Below, piece after piece: positions 25,192 to 32,299 of a stretch of 64,000 bases of DNA. The stretch's first letter is position 1, and each line of letters opens with the position of its first letter. A model generated the notes under the pieces. It worked only from the letters and a program-made list of their open reading frames with translations. It searched no databases and had not been told where the DNA came from. The position numbers and the translations under genes were made by a program. Source of the DNA: Bacillus_BA fengqiuensis (lineage in GTDB: Bacteria > Bacillota > Bacilli > Bacillales > Bacillaceae_H); assembly GCA_030813035.1 (NCBI GenBank), contig JAUSTV010000001.1; one strand, 5' to 3'.

Positions 25192-25414
25192 TTATAGTCT
25201 CCTGTTCTTCTAGTAAATTACATCTTTTTAACATTCTATAAATGGCACTTCCTTAATGCACGAAGTCATTAAGAAAGTTTACTCACCCAGCTCTAAACAT
25301 AAATTTAACAAACAAAAACCTCCAATTTAGTATGCGCTTATTTTATAGTGTTATGTTGTAGAGGTCAATCTCTAGTATATTGCAACCTTATTTAGCTTCC
25401 GAAAAAAATAAGCA

Positions 25415-25477
25415 TTGACAATTAAGGAATATTCATTTTATAATTATCTCGAATTAAAAATTCATTAATTTGAGATA
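25415..25477 (+). promoter_or_regulatory. Consensus SigA promoter plus MhqR-like operator ahead of a DoxX remnant
   Basis: TTGACA (25415-25420) and TATAAT (25439-25444) are separated by 18 bases. Directly downstream, TATCTCGAATT (25445-25455) and AATTTGAGATA (25467-25477) form an 11-bp inverted repeat with one mismatch. The MhqR box of Bacillus is a TATCTCGAAT/ATTCGAGATA palindrome. This is a strong candidate repressor site for a MarR-type quinone sensor, and transcription from it would run through the DoxX pseudogene into the dioxygenase genes. The rest of 25192-25414 holds no gene. Confidence 0.7.
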
Positions 25478-25527
25478 TGTTCTTTTAATTTATTTCAGAT
25501 GATGAATCCATATGTAAGTTTAGGCTT

Positions 25528-25800
25528 CATGTTATTGCAGGTTTAGGAACTAAGTTGATTTCAGCTCTTTTAGCGGTGATTTTATTGTCAGCAACTCTAA
25601 AAGTGAAATTGGCTGTTGGTTTCTTAGGAAACGGACAGATGACTGGGTATGAATTTGATCTAGCTTTACTAGTGATAACTCTTTATTTTGCTTTACATGG
25701 AAGTCATATGTTATCAATTGACTCCATTATTTTCAATAAAGATGAGAAAAGTGCAAGTTTAAAAAGAAAAATAAGTGGAACATTAAAAAATAATGTGTAA
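25528..25800 (+). pseudogene. DoxX-family remnant (amino-terminally deleted)
   Basis: The frame to the TAA at 25798-25800 encodes KVKLAVGFLGNGQMTGYEFDLALL and SIDSIIFN, nearly the same as the carboxy half of the intact DoxX at 23985. The first two helices are missing and no in-frame start with an RBS exists (TTG 25555 only). A good promoter and MhqR-like box precede it, so the full gene was once the first gene of this transcript. Confidence 0.8.
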
Positions 25801-25880
25801 ATAAAAGAGCAGTTTTCTGTCAACCATTAATTTTGCTGTGATTTATTATAGTTGGCTATTTGTTAAATAAACAGGTCATT

Positions 25881-25898
25881 TATCTTGAAATCGAGATA
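25881..25898. promoter_or_regulatory. MhqR-like operator upstream of ring-cleaving dioxygenase
   Basis: TATCTTGAAATCGAGATA is a near-perfect palindrome with the TATCT...AGATA core of Bacillus MhqR boxes, 22 bases before the dioxygenase start and overlapping its leader. Repression by an MhqR homologue encoded elsewhere is inferred. Confidence 0.65.
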
Positions 25899-25920
25899 AA
25901 GTGGAAGGGAGATCATTTAG

Positions 25921-26859
25921 ATGACGAAAAAATCAATGGGAATTCACCATATTACCGCCATTGTGGGACATCCACAAGAAAATGTGGACTTTTATGCTGG
26001 AGTACTGGGACTTCGATTAGTAAAACAGACGGTTAATTTTGATGATCCGGGGACGTATCATCTTTATTTCGGAGACGGAGGAGGGAATCCCGGCACGATT
26101 ATGACGTTCTTCCCTTGGCCAGATGCTTATCAAGGTCGGATTGGTGACGGGCAAGTGGGAGTGACATCCTTCGTGGTACCAAAAGGAGCGATGGAGTTCT
26201 GGAAACAGAGATTGGAGAAATTCAAGGTTTCCTATACCGAACTAGAACGATTTGGCGAACAATATTTGGAGTTTGACGATCCACATGGCCTCCATTTAGA
26301 AATCGTAGAGCGTGAAGAAGGGGAAAAAAGCCAGTGGAATTTTGGCGGTGTGACATCCGACGTAGCCATTAAAGGGTTCGGCGGAGCGACGTTATTATCG
26401 GTTAAGCCCGAAAGCACAGCTGATTTATTACAACATGTAATGGGCCTTGAACAGATTGGTCAAGAAGGAGATTTCCTTCGTTTTCGTTCCACCAGCGATA
26501 TCGGAAACATCATTGATCTAAAATTATCACCAATCGGAAGGGGATCAATGGGAGTTGGGACCGTTCACCATATCGCCTGGCGTGCGAAGGATAACCAGGA
26601 TCAGTTAGAGTGGAGAGAACATGTCAAGAAGCATGGATATGGGGTAACTTCAGTAAAGGAAAGACAGTATTTTAAAGCCATTTACTTTAAGGAACATGGC
26701 GAAATACTGTTTGAGATTGCGACAGATCCACCAGGTTTTGCCCACGACGAATCGGAGGCAACGATGGGTGAGAAACTGATGCTGCCGGAATGGTATGAAC
26801 CGGAGCGAGATAAAATCGAGAGAGTGTTACTACCAATTGAAGTGAGGGAATTAGATTAA
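25921..26859 (+). CDS. Ring-cleaving dioxygenase, VOC superfamily (MhqO/MhqA-like)
   Basis: The 312-aa protein is a tandem glyoxalase/bleomycin-resistance fold: module 1 (GIHHITAIVG...FYAGVLGLRLVKQTVNFDDP, metal His about 9) and module 2 (TVHHIAWRAKD about 220, ILFEIATDPPGF with metal Glu about 261). It matches Bacillus hydroquinone-specific dioxygenases MhqA/MhqO/MhqE, which open substituted hydroquinones and protect from quinone stress. ATG 25921 has GGGAG upstream. It is preceded by an MhqR-like box, followed 26 bases later by a flavin reductase, and has a close paralogue at 27652. Confidence 0.92.
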   Translation: MTKKSMGIHHITAIVGHPQENVDFYAGVLGLRLVKQTVNFDDPGTYHLYFGDGGGNPGTIMTFFPWPDAYQGRIGDGQVGVTSFVVPKGAMEFWKQRLEKFKVSYTELERFGEQYLEFDDPHGLHLEIVEREEGEKSQWNFGGVTSDVAIKGFGGATLLSVKPESTADLLQHVMGLEQIGQEGDFLRFRSTSDIGNIIDLKLSPIGRGSMGVGTVHHIAWRAKDNQDQLEWREHVKKHGYGVTSVKERQYFKAIYFKEHGEILFEIATDPPGFAHDESEATMGEKLMLPEWYEPERDKIERVLLPIEVRELD

Positions 26860-26885
26860 AAAGAGGACAGACGGGAGGAACCGCC

Positions 26886-27497
26886 ATGCTTTCAATCGAT
26901 CCGTTATTTTTAGCTGAAAGAGAGAATTACAAATTTTTGATTGGCAGTATCATTCCGAGGCCAATTGCCTTTATCACCTCTCTTTCAGAAGATGGGGTGA
27001 TTAACGGAGCACCGTTTAGCTACTTCAATATTGTGTCATCCAATCCGCCATTGATTTCTGTCTCCATCCAACGAAAAGAGGGAAGCAGAAAAGATACATC
27101 AAGAAATATCATCTTGAACCGTGAGTTTGTGGTCCATATTGTAGACGAAACAAATGTAGAAAAAATTAATGTAACGGCCAGCAATTTGCCATCCAACGAA
27201 AGTGAAATACAACTGGCAGGCTTAACACCTGTGGAGAGTGCAAAAGTTTCCGTTCCAGGTATTCAAGAAGCAAAAATTCGAATGGAATGTGTTCTGGAGC
27301 ATTACGTGGAATTAGGTGGTGAAGCCGAGACGCCCGGGTGCGAACTAATCATAGGCAGAGTCATCCAGTATCATATTGAAGAGAGCCTATATGACAAGGG
27401 AAGAATCCATCAAGAAAAGCTGGGAGCGGTCAGTCGATTAGCTGGCAACAACTATGCGAAAATAGGTGAAGTTTTTACGATTGAAAGGCCAAATTAA
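26886..27497 (+). CDS. Flavin reductase-like FMN-binding protein
   Basis: The 203-aa protein belongs to the flavin reductase/DIM6-NTAB family: RENYKFLIGSIIPRPIAFITSLSEDGV and NGAPFSYFNIVSSNPPL near the start, then the FVVHIVDE segment. It would bind FMN and reduce flavin or a quinone. ATG 26886 follows GGGAGGAACC; it lies in an operon with the upstream dioxygenase. Such proteins often accompany ring-cleaving enzymes by supplying reduced flavin; partner and substrate are inferred. Confidence 0.88.
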   Translation: MLSIDPLFLAERENYKFLIGSIIPRPIAFITSLSEDGVINGAPFSYFNIVSSNPPLISVSIQRKEGSRKDTSRNIILNREFVVHIVDETNVEKINVTASNLPSNESEIQLAGLTPVESAKVSVPGIQEAKIRMECVLEHYVELGGEAETPGCELIIGRVIQYHIEESLYDKGRIHQEKLGAVSRLAGNNYAKIGEVFTIERPN

Positions 27498-27651
27498 AAA
27501 AAGTAAGGTTGGATTTAATGAACGAAGGTAGGATAAGCAACCAATAGAATACTATTTCCGTTTTGGAGATTACATGAACTGTTTATTTACCTTTTCAGAG
27601 TGGTAAATTCTCATTTTTATTCTATCGAATGGTATGAAGGGAGCTAATGAT

Positions 27652-28605
27652 ATGAAAAGAACGGCAGGAATTCATCATATTACGGCTATAGTGGGAGACC
27701 CTCAGCGAAATATTGACTTTTATGCAGGCGTACTCGGGCTTCGATTGGTGAAAAAGACGATTAACTTTGATCGGCCTGAAGTGTATCATCTTTATTTTGG
27801 AGATGAGGGAGGCAGTCCAGGGACGATTATGACTTTTTTTCCTTGGCCTAAAACGCCGAAAGGGCGAATTGGCACGGGGCAGGTTGGGGTGACATGTTTT
27901 GCTGTACCCCAAGAATCGTTGTCATTTTGGGAGGAACGCCTAAAAAAATTCAAGGTAGATTATCGTACAGCCACTCGTTTCGGAGAAACCTATCTGACAT
28001 TTGACGATCCCGATGGCCTTCATATTGAACTGGTGGAAAGGAAAGAAGGTTCTCCCAACCCTTGGAATTTTGGCGAAATCTCATCGGAACACGCGATAAA
28101 AGGATTTGGAGGGGCTACCCTATTCTCGGCACAGCCACATAAAACTGTAGATTTGTTAGAACATGTATTAGGATTAAAATGCCTAGGACAGGAAGACGAC
28201 ATTTTACGATTTAAATCATTAGCCCCAATTGGTAATATCATTGATATTAAATTGAGTGCGACGGTCCGCGGCTTAATGGGAGCTGGTACGGTTCATCACA
28301 TCGCTTGGAGAGCAAAAGATGAGATAGACCATGAGGAGTGGAGAAACGAGATTCAAGAAAAAGGGTATCATCCAACGGAAATCCTAGATCGAAACTATTT
28401 TAAGGCGATGTACTTTCATGAAGAGGGCGGAATTTTGTTTGAAATCGCAACGGATCCCCCTGGATTCATTCATGATGAGTCGAAAGACGAACTGGGAAGC
28501 CATTTAATGTTGCCTTCTTGGCTGGAACCGCAGCGAGAGGAATTAGAAAATAAATTGCCTCCAGTGGCAGTACGGATATTGGAAGAGATCAATCATAAAT
28601 GCTAG
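27652..28605 (+). CDS. Ring-cleaving dioxygenase, VOC superfamily (second paralogue)
   Basis: The 317-aa protein closely parallels the dioxygenase at 25921 across its length: GIHHITAIVGDPQRNIDFYAGVLGL, FGDEGGSPGTIMTFFPWP, GTVHHIAWRAKD and ILFEIATDPPGF are shared, including the metal His and Glu. ATG 27652 follows AAGGGAG; the in-frame ATG 27634 lies before it. A DoxX remnant begins at its stop codon, so this copy repeats the dioxygenase-DoxX arrangement of mhqO-mhqP. The paralogues probably arose by local duplication and may differ in hydroquinone preference. Confidence 0.92.
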   Translation: MKRTAGIHHITAIVGDPQRNIDFYAGVLGLRLVKKTINFDRPEVYHLYFGDEGGSPGTIMTFFPWPKTPKGRIGTGQVGVTCFAVPQESLSFWEERLKKFKVDYRTATRFGETYLTFDDPDGLHIELVERKEGSPNPWNFGEISSEHAIKGFGGATLFSAQPHKTVDLLEHVLGLKCLGQEDDILRFKSLAPIGNIIDIKLSATVRGLMGAGTVHHIAWRAKDEIDHEEWRNEIQEKGYHPTEILDRNYFKAMYFHEEGGILFEIATDPPGFIHDESKDELGSHLMLPSWLEPQREELENKLPPVAVRILEEINHKC

Positions 28606-28754
28606 TGAAGTTGGTCATCGTGAAGGTTCATGGCCCAAGTGGTTACTGGGCCACACAGAATGGATATGAATTCAATCTTGCATTATTAGTCGTAGCCATC
28701 GCTGTAGCTCTTACGGGTGCTGGTCAATATTCACTTGATGCTATTTTATTTTAG
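28602..28754 (+). pseudogene. DoxX-family carboxy-terminal remnant
   Basis: From 28602 the frame reads a fragment containing HGPSGYWATQNGYEFNLALL and YSLDAILF before TAG at 28752-28754, the carboxy-terminal third of a DoxX/MhqP protein. The start and first helices are gone, and the fragment overlaps the stop of the dioxygenase. It has no RBS. Third DoxX copy in this region. Confidence 0.75.
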
Positions 28755-28863
28755 TGGCAATTGCTACTCATCATTTCTTTTTCAAGTTTAATGACTTTGT
28801 AATAAAGGAAAGAATGAAAGTAGGTAAGTGATATAAACAAAAAAGGGAAAAGGAGAATGATTT

Positions 28864-29463
28864 ATGACAAAAGATTTTTATACAGCCGTAAAAGAGAGAC
28901 GTTCTATTTATGGAATTGGCAAGGAAGTGGACGTTTCAGATGAAAAAATTCAAGAGATTATAAATGAAGCTGTGAAGTATACTCCTTCAGCTTTTAACTC
29001 CCAAAGTGCAAGAGTCGTTTTACTGCTGGGAGAGTACCATGATAAGGTATGGGACATTACAAAAGAAGCCTTAAGAAAAATTGTAAGTGAAGATCAATTC
29101 CCTACAACGGAGGAAAAAATCAATTCATTCCGCAGCGGATATGGTACAGTCTTATTCTTTGAAGACCAAAGTGTGGTGGAACAGCTTCAAAGGGATTATG
29201 CTTCGTATAAAGATAACTTCCCTATTTGGTCTCAGCAGTCATCTGGGATGCTGCAGTATGTTGTTTGGACGTCGCTAGAGGCTGAAGGCTTAGGTGCATC
29301 TTTACAGCACTACAATGAATTAATTGAAAATGATGTGAAAAAAGAGTGGAATATTCCTGAAAGTTGGAAATTGATTGCTCAAATGCCGTTTGGAAAACCG
29401 ACTGCTGCACCTGGAGAAAAAGACTTTCAACCACTAGAAGAGCGTATTAAAGTATTTAAATAA
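28864..29463 (+). CDS. Nitroreductase-family protein (MhqN/YdfN-like)
   Basis: The 199-aa protein has the nitroreductase FMN motif at its start (AVKERRSIYGIGKEV) and TPSAFNSQSARVVLL, then SSGMLQYVVWTSLEAEGLGASLQHYN, and most resembles Bacillus YdfN/MhqN, an FMN enzyme induced by quinones and hydroquinones. It would reduce quinones or nitro compounds with NAD(P)H. ATG 28864 follows AAAAGGAGAATG. In Bacillus mhqN-mhqO-mhqP form one operon; here the same three families are present but the DoxX member beside the dioxygenase is broken. Confidence 0.9.
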   Translation: MTKDFYTAVKERRSIYGIGKEVDVSDEKIQEIINEAVKYTPSAFNSQSARVVLLLGEYHDKVWDITKEALRKIVSEDQFPTTEEKINSFRSGYGTVLFFEDQSVVEQLQRDYASYKDNFPIWSQQSSGMLQYVVWTSLEAEGLGASLQHYNELIENDVKKEWNIPESWKLIAQMPFGKPTAAPGEKDFQPLEERIKVFK

Positions 29464-29595
29464 TCAATAAAAGAGTACTCAAATTATAGAATTTATGCAG
29501 GTATATATGTGTAAATTTCAGTAATTTACTTCATTCAATAAAAGTTAGATAATAATGTTAGAAAATTCAAATTAGTTATGGGAGGAGAGGAAAAT

Positions 29596-29718
29596 ATGTC
29601 CTGTGCTGATTTTGACGATATTAAAGCAATTTGTATAGAATCGTGTGAAGAAACAGAAGAACGTGGTGTTGATACAATTTCTGATGAATTGCTGATTTTG
29701 CTCTACGATATTGCTTAA
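29596..29718 (+). CDS. Small acidic protein (40 aa), unrecognised
   Basis: A 40-codon ORF begins at ATG 29596, six bases after a strong GGAGGAGAGG, and ends at TAA 29718. The product is highly acidic with three Cys near the start (SCADF, AICIESC) and a Leu-rich end. A clear terminator follows at 29811. The ideal RBS and terminator argue for a genuine small gene. Function unknown. Confidence 0.5.
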   Translation: MSCADFDDIKAICIESCEETEERGVDTISDELLILLYDIA

Positions 29719-29810
29719 ATATCAAATTCTTTTCATACTCGAAATGATTGATGATGGACAAAATGGTTTGGTTTCATTTCTCTTGTTTTAAAACTGTAGC
29801 AAATTACATC

Positions 29811-29850
29811 AGGTGTCTTGCCCCATTTGAGGGCTGGGGCGCCTTTTTTT
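29811..29850 (+). terminator. Intrinsic terminator downstream of the small ORF
   Basis: AGG-TGTCTT-GCCCC pairs with GGGGC-G-CCT with an internal asymmetric loop, followed by seven T residues. The remaining bases up to 30032 are AT-rich with no gene. Confidence 0.75.
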
Positions 29851-30032
29851 ATTTATCAGGAGTAGAACAAAGTAATTATTTTCATTCCCATTCTTTATCC
29901 TTGACGAAAAATGAAAATAGAAATCAAGATAATTAATATTTACTTTTTATAAATTAAAAATAATTAATATTTAAATTGATTTTATTAATTTTGACTTATA
30001 TAATAAAATTAAATAAAAGAAAGGATTTTTCC

Positions 30033-30404
30033 ATGAGATATTCTGTTCTGACTAGCTGTCCAGTTTGTAGCAATGCATTGCATGTGACAAAATTACACTG
30101 CTCGCATTGTCATACCACAATTGAAAATGAATTTAAATTATCAAAGATTGCCTCTTTATCTCCAGAACAACTTCAGTTTGTCGAAACATTTCTGATTTGC
30201 AGAGGAAACATTAAGGAGGTAGAAAAAGAACTCGGGATTTCTTATCCGACCGTGCGTGGAAAGTTAAATGACATTGTTGCTGCACTTGGATACGATGCGG
30301 AAACACCGAAAAAAAGTGAGCGAAATGAGAAGAAAATTGTATCCATGTTGGAAAACGGCGAAATAACGCCTGAAGAAGCCATTAAGTTATTAAAAAATGA
30401 ATAG
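30033..30404 (+). CDS. DUF2089 domain protein (zinc ribbon plus HTH)
   Basis: The 123-aa protein has an amino-terminal zinc ribbon (CPVCSN and CSHCHT, residues about 8-26), a helix-turn-helix-like segment (KEVEKELGISYPTVRGKLNDI) and a short carboxy-terminal ITPEEAIKLLKN helix like the SHOCT-type unit of the next gene. It is a DUF2089 family member and probably a transcription regulator. ATG 30033 follows AAGGA; an ATG at 29976 is far upstream and lacks an RBS. It starts a three-gene operon. Confidence 0.85.
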   Translation: MRYSVLTSCPVCSNALHVTKLHCSHCHTTIENEFKLSKIASLSPEQLQFVETFLICRGNIKEVEKELGISYPTVRGKLNDIVAALGYDAETPKKSERNEKKIVSMLENGEITPEEAIKLLKNE

Positions 30405-30415
30405 GGGGATTTCAA

Positions 30416-30793
30416 ATGAAAGAGGAAATTTCAAAAGTATTAACGATGGTACAAGAAGGAAAAATAGATTCTGAAAAAGCAGCTGAGCTTATCCATGTGT
30501 TAAAAGAAAAAGAATCTTCGAAGGCAGTACCTGCTGCTTATTTAGATAAAACTTTAAAGATACGTGTCGTTTCTAAAGAGCATGATAATGTGAATGTTAA
30601 TTTACCCATTAAACTTGTGAAAGCCGTGTTAAAAGCAGGTCATGGTATTGCAGCAAATGTACCCCAAGCAGAAAAGTACGTAAAAGATTTGGATATTGAT
30701 TTGCTAATTGACGCGATTGAAAATGAATTAGACGGGCAAATTGTTGATATTCAATCCGCTAATGGCGATACTGTAGCGGTTGTTATCGAATAG
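30416..30793 (+). CDS. SHOCT-like domain protein of the DUF2089 operon
   Basis: The 125-aa protein has an amino-terminal SHOCT-like helical pair (ISKVLTMVQEGKIDSEKAAELIHVLKEK) and a beta-rich carboxy half (LKIRVVSKEHDNVNVNLPIKLVKAVLK), a pattern seen in YvlB-type proteins. It is 11 bases after the DUF2089 gene and 5 bases before the next. The DUF2089 protein ends in a similar EEAIKLL helix, so the two may interact. No biochemical role is established. Confidence 0.75.
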   Translation: MKEEISKVLTMVQEGKIDSEKAAELIHVLKEKESSKAVPAAYLDKTLKIRVVSKEHDNVNVNLPIKLVKAVLKAGHGIAANVPQAEKYVKDLDIDLLIDAIENELDGQIVDIQSANGDTVAVVIE

Positions 30794-30798
30794 CGTTT

Positions 30799-31089
30799 AT
30801 GATTAAAATCAACATTCAGACAGACAATAAACGTAGATTTACGATTCCTGTCCCGTACAGCTTACTGCGCGTCTTTGGCTCCTTACTCTCTTCTAAATTT
30901 CTTTGGAGACAGGCAAATAAATGGATCAATCATCAATTAGAAAAACCAACTATCTCTCATGTACCTTTAGATCCAAGCATGATAAAACACTATCTAAACG
31001 CCATCATTAAAGAGTTGCAGCATCAAAAAGGTCTTGTACTCGTTGATGTAAAATTACAAGACGGTACCAAAGTCATGATAAAGCTATAG
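30799..31089 (+). CDS. Hypothetical partner protein of the DUF2089 operon
   Basis: A 96-aa basic protein whose first part (KINIQTDNKRRFTIPVPYSLLR) resembles the NVNVNLPIKLVK block of the upstream protein, suggesting it is a degenerate or partner copy of that domain. There are no membrane segments. It ends the operon, before a terminator at 31146. Function unknown. Confidence 0.65.
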   Translation: MIKINIQTDNKRRFTIPVPYSLLRVFGSLLSSKFLWRQANKWINHQLEKPTISHVPLDPSMIKHYLNAIIKELQHQKGLVLVDVKLQDGTKVMIKL

Positions 31090-31145
31090 AATGAAAGGCT
31101 GCCAAAACAAAATAGGTGTTACAGTATTGAAAGAGCTGCATAGTT

Positions 31146-31203
31146 AGCTAAATGTGACAAAAGCGGTTTTCATTGAAGTCGCTTTTGTCACGTTTAGCTT
31201 TTT
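31146..31203. terminator. Bidirectional terminator
   Basis: AGCTAAATGTGACAAAAGCG pairs with CGCTTTTGTCACGTTTAGCT (one mismatch, 14-base loop), followed by TTTTT. It serves the DUF2089 operon and the convergent HAD gene. Confidence 0.85.
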
Positions 31204-32011
31204 AAGGGGATAGATTATCCCTTTTTTCCTCCTGGTCATAGGTATCAAAAAAATCGGAAGGCATGTTATCCCTTGATGGACTTTCCCCGCTAATGTACTG
31301 ATGAATGGCATCAGGGACTTCAGACAGCGAGTTTAAAGTGAGAAAAGCTCCTTTCGGCTCCACGTTCACTTCTACCACGTTATATTTCCACTCTGTTTCA
31401 GCGGGAATGTAAATGGCATGGATATTCATTTCCAGCGCGGGCACGATATCCGTTCTTAATGAATTTCCAACCATCCACGTGATGTTCGGATCGGCATCAA
31501 TGGTTTTTAATATATCGGATAACGCAGTTGTATCTTTATGTTCCGAAATAAAGATACGGTGTTCAAAATATGTAGCGAGTTCTAACTGAGCAATTTTTCT
31601 GCGTTGATTAGGCTCATCCCCGCCTGTATGCAAATACAACTCGTGCCCCGCCTCTTTTAACTTTTTTAGTGTTTCATTCATATAGGGGAGGGGCTCTACA
31701 GGAATCTGAAATACTTTAAAGCCAAGCGCCCTTAAAAATTCGATATCAGCGTTGTTCTTCTTTTTGCCCATTAAGTCACAATAGTGTTCATAAGTATGAA
31801 CAAAGGACTCAGGAAAACGTTCTGACGTTAAGCCATGTTGATCGACGGACTTTAAATCAATTTCAAGTTGTTTTTGCTTTATTTCTTCTCTTGTAAACGA
31901 GTCAAACCATTTAGTCATGTGGTCGGCAAACTCTTCAATCACTTGGCCGAAATATTTATTGCAATGCGCGAGCGTATCGTCAAGGTTAAATAAAATGTTT
32001 TGTTTTCGCAT
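31202..32011 (-). CDS. HAD-superfamily protein lacking the nucleophile Asp
   Basis: The 269-aa protein keeps the HAD architecture (cap domain about 20-120; motif II LYLHTGGDE with Thr; motif IV MVGNSLRTDI), but motif I reads ILFNLDDTLAHC: the first residue of the DxD motif is Asn (codon AAC) where catalytic HADs have the nucleophilic Asp. This predicts loss of phosphatase activity or a binding role, unless the Asn deamidates. It is convergent to the DUF2089 operon and divergent from the RNase J gene. ATG 32011 follows AAAGGGAG. Confidence 0.85.
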   Translation of the reverse strand: MRKQNILFNLDDTLAHCNKYFGQVIEEFADHMTKWFDSFTREEIKQKQLEIDLKSVDQHGLTSERFPESFVHTYEHYCDLMGKKKNNADIEFLRALGFKVFQIPVEPLPYMNETLKKLKEAGHELYLHTGGDEPNQRRKIAQLELATYFEHRIFISEHKDTTALSDILKTIDADPNITWMVGNSLRTDIVPALEMNIHAIYIPAETEWKYNVVEVNVEPKGAFLTLNSLSEVPDAIHQYISGESPSRDNMPSDFFDTYDQEEKRDNLSP

Positions 32012-32299
32012 CCCTTACTCCCTTTCAAGATGGTTGACAATCATCATTATTCTTCCACGGACTTTCATCAATATTACCCTTTTTCTACGCTATTCGTTAT
32101 TTTTATACATAATGCTGCTCCCACTTCCTAAAGGAAACTTCCATCAGTGGGGGGGATTCCCATGAAAATAAATTGTTGTGTTCATTTTCATCATGATTGG
32201 TGAAGTTTTGTATCGTAATAAGCTGCCTGTTAATGCGGGATAAAAGGATTTTAAATTGGAATGCTAAGAATACTTAATTGAAAATGGGAGGGTATAAAT

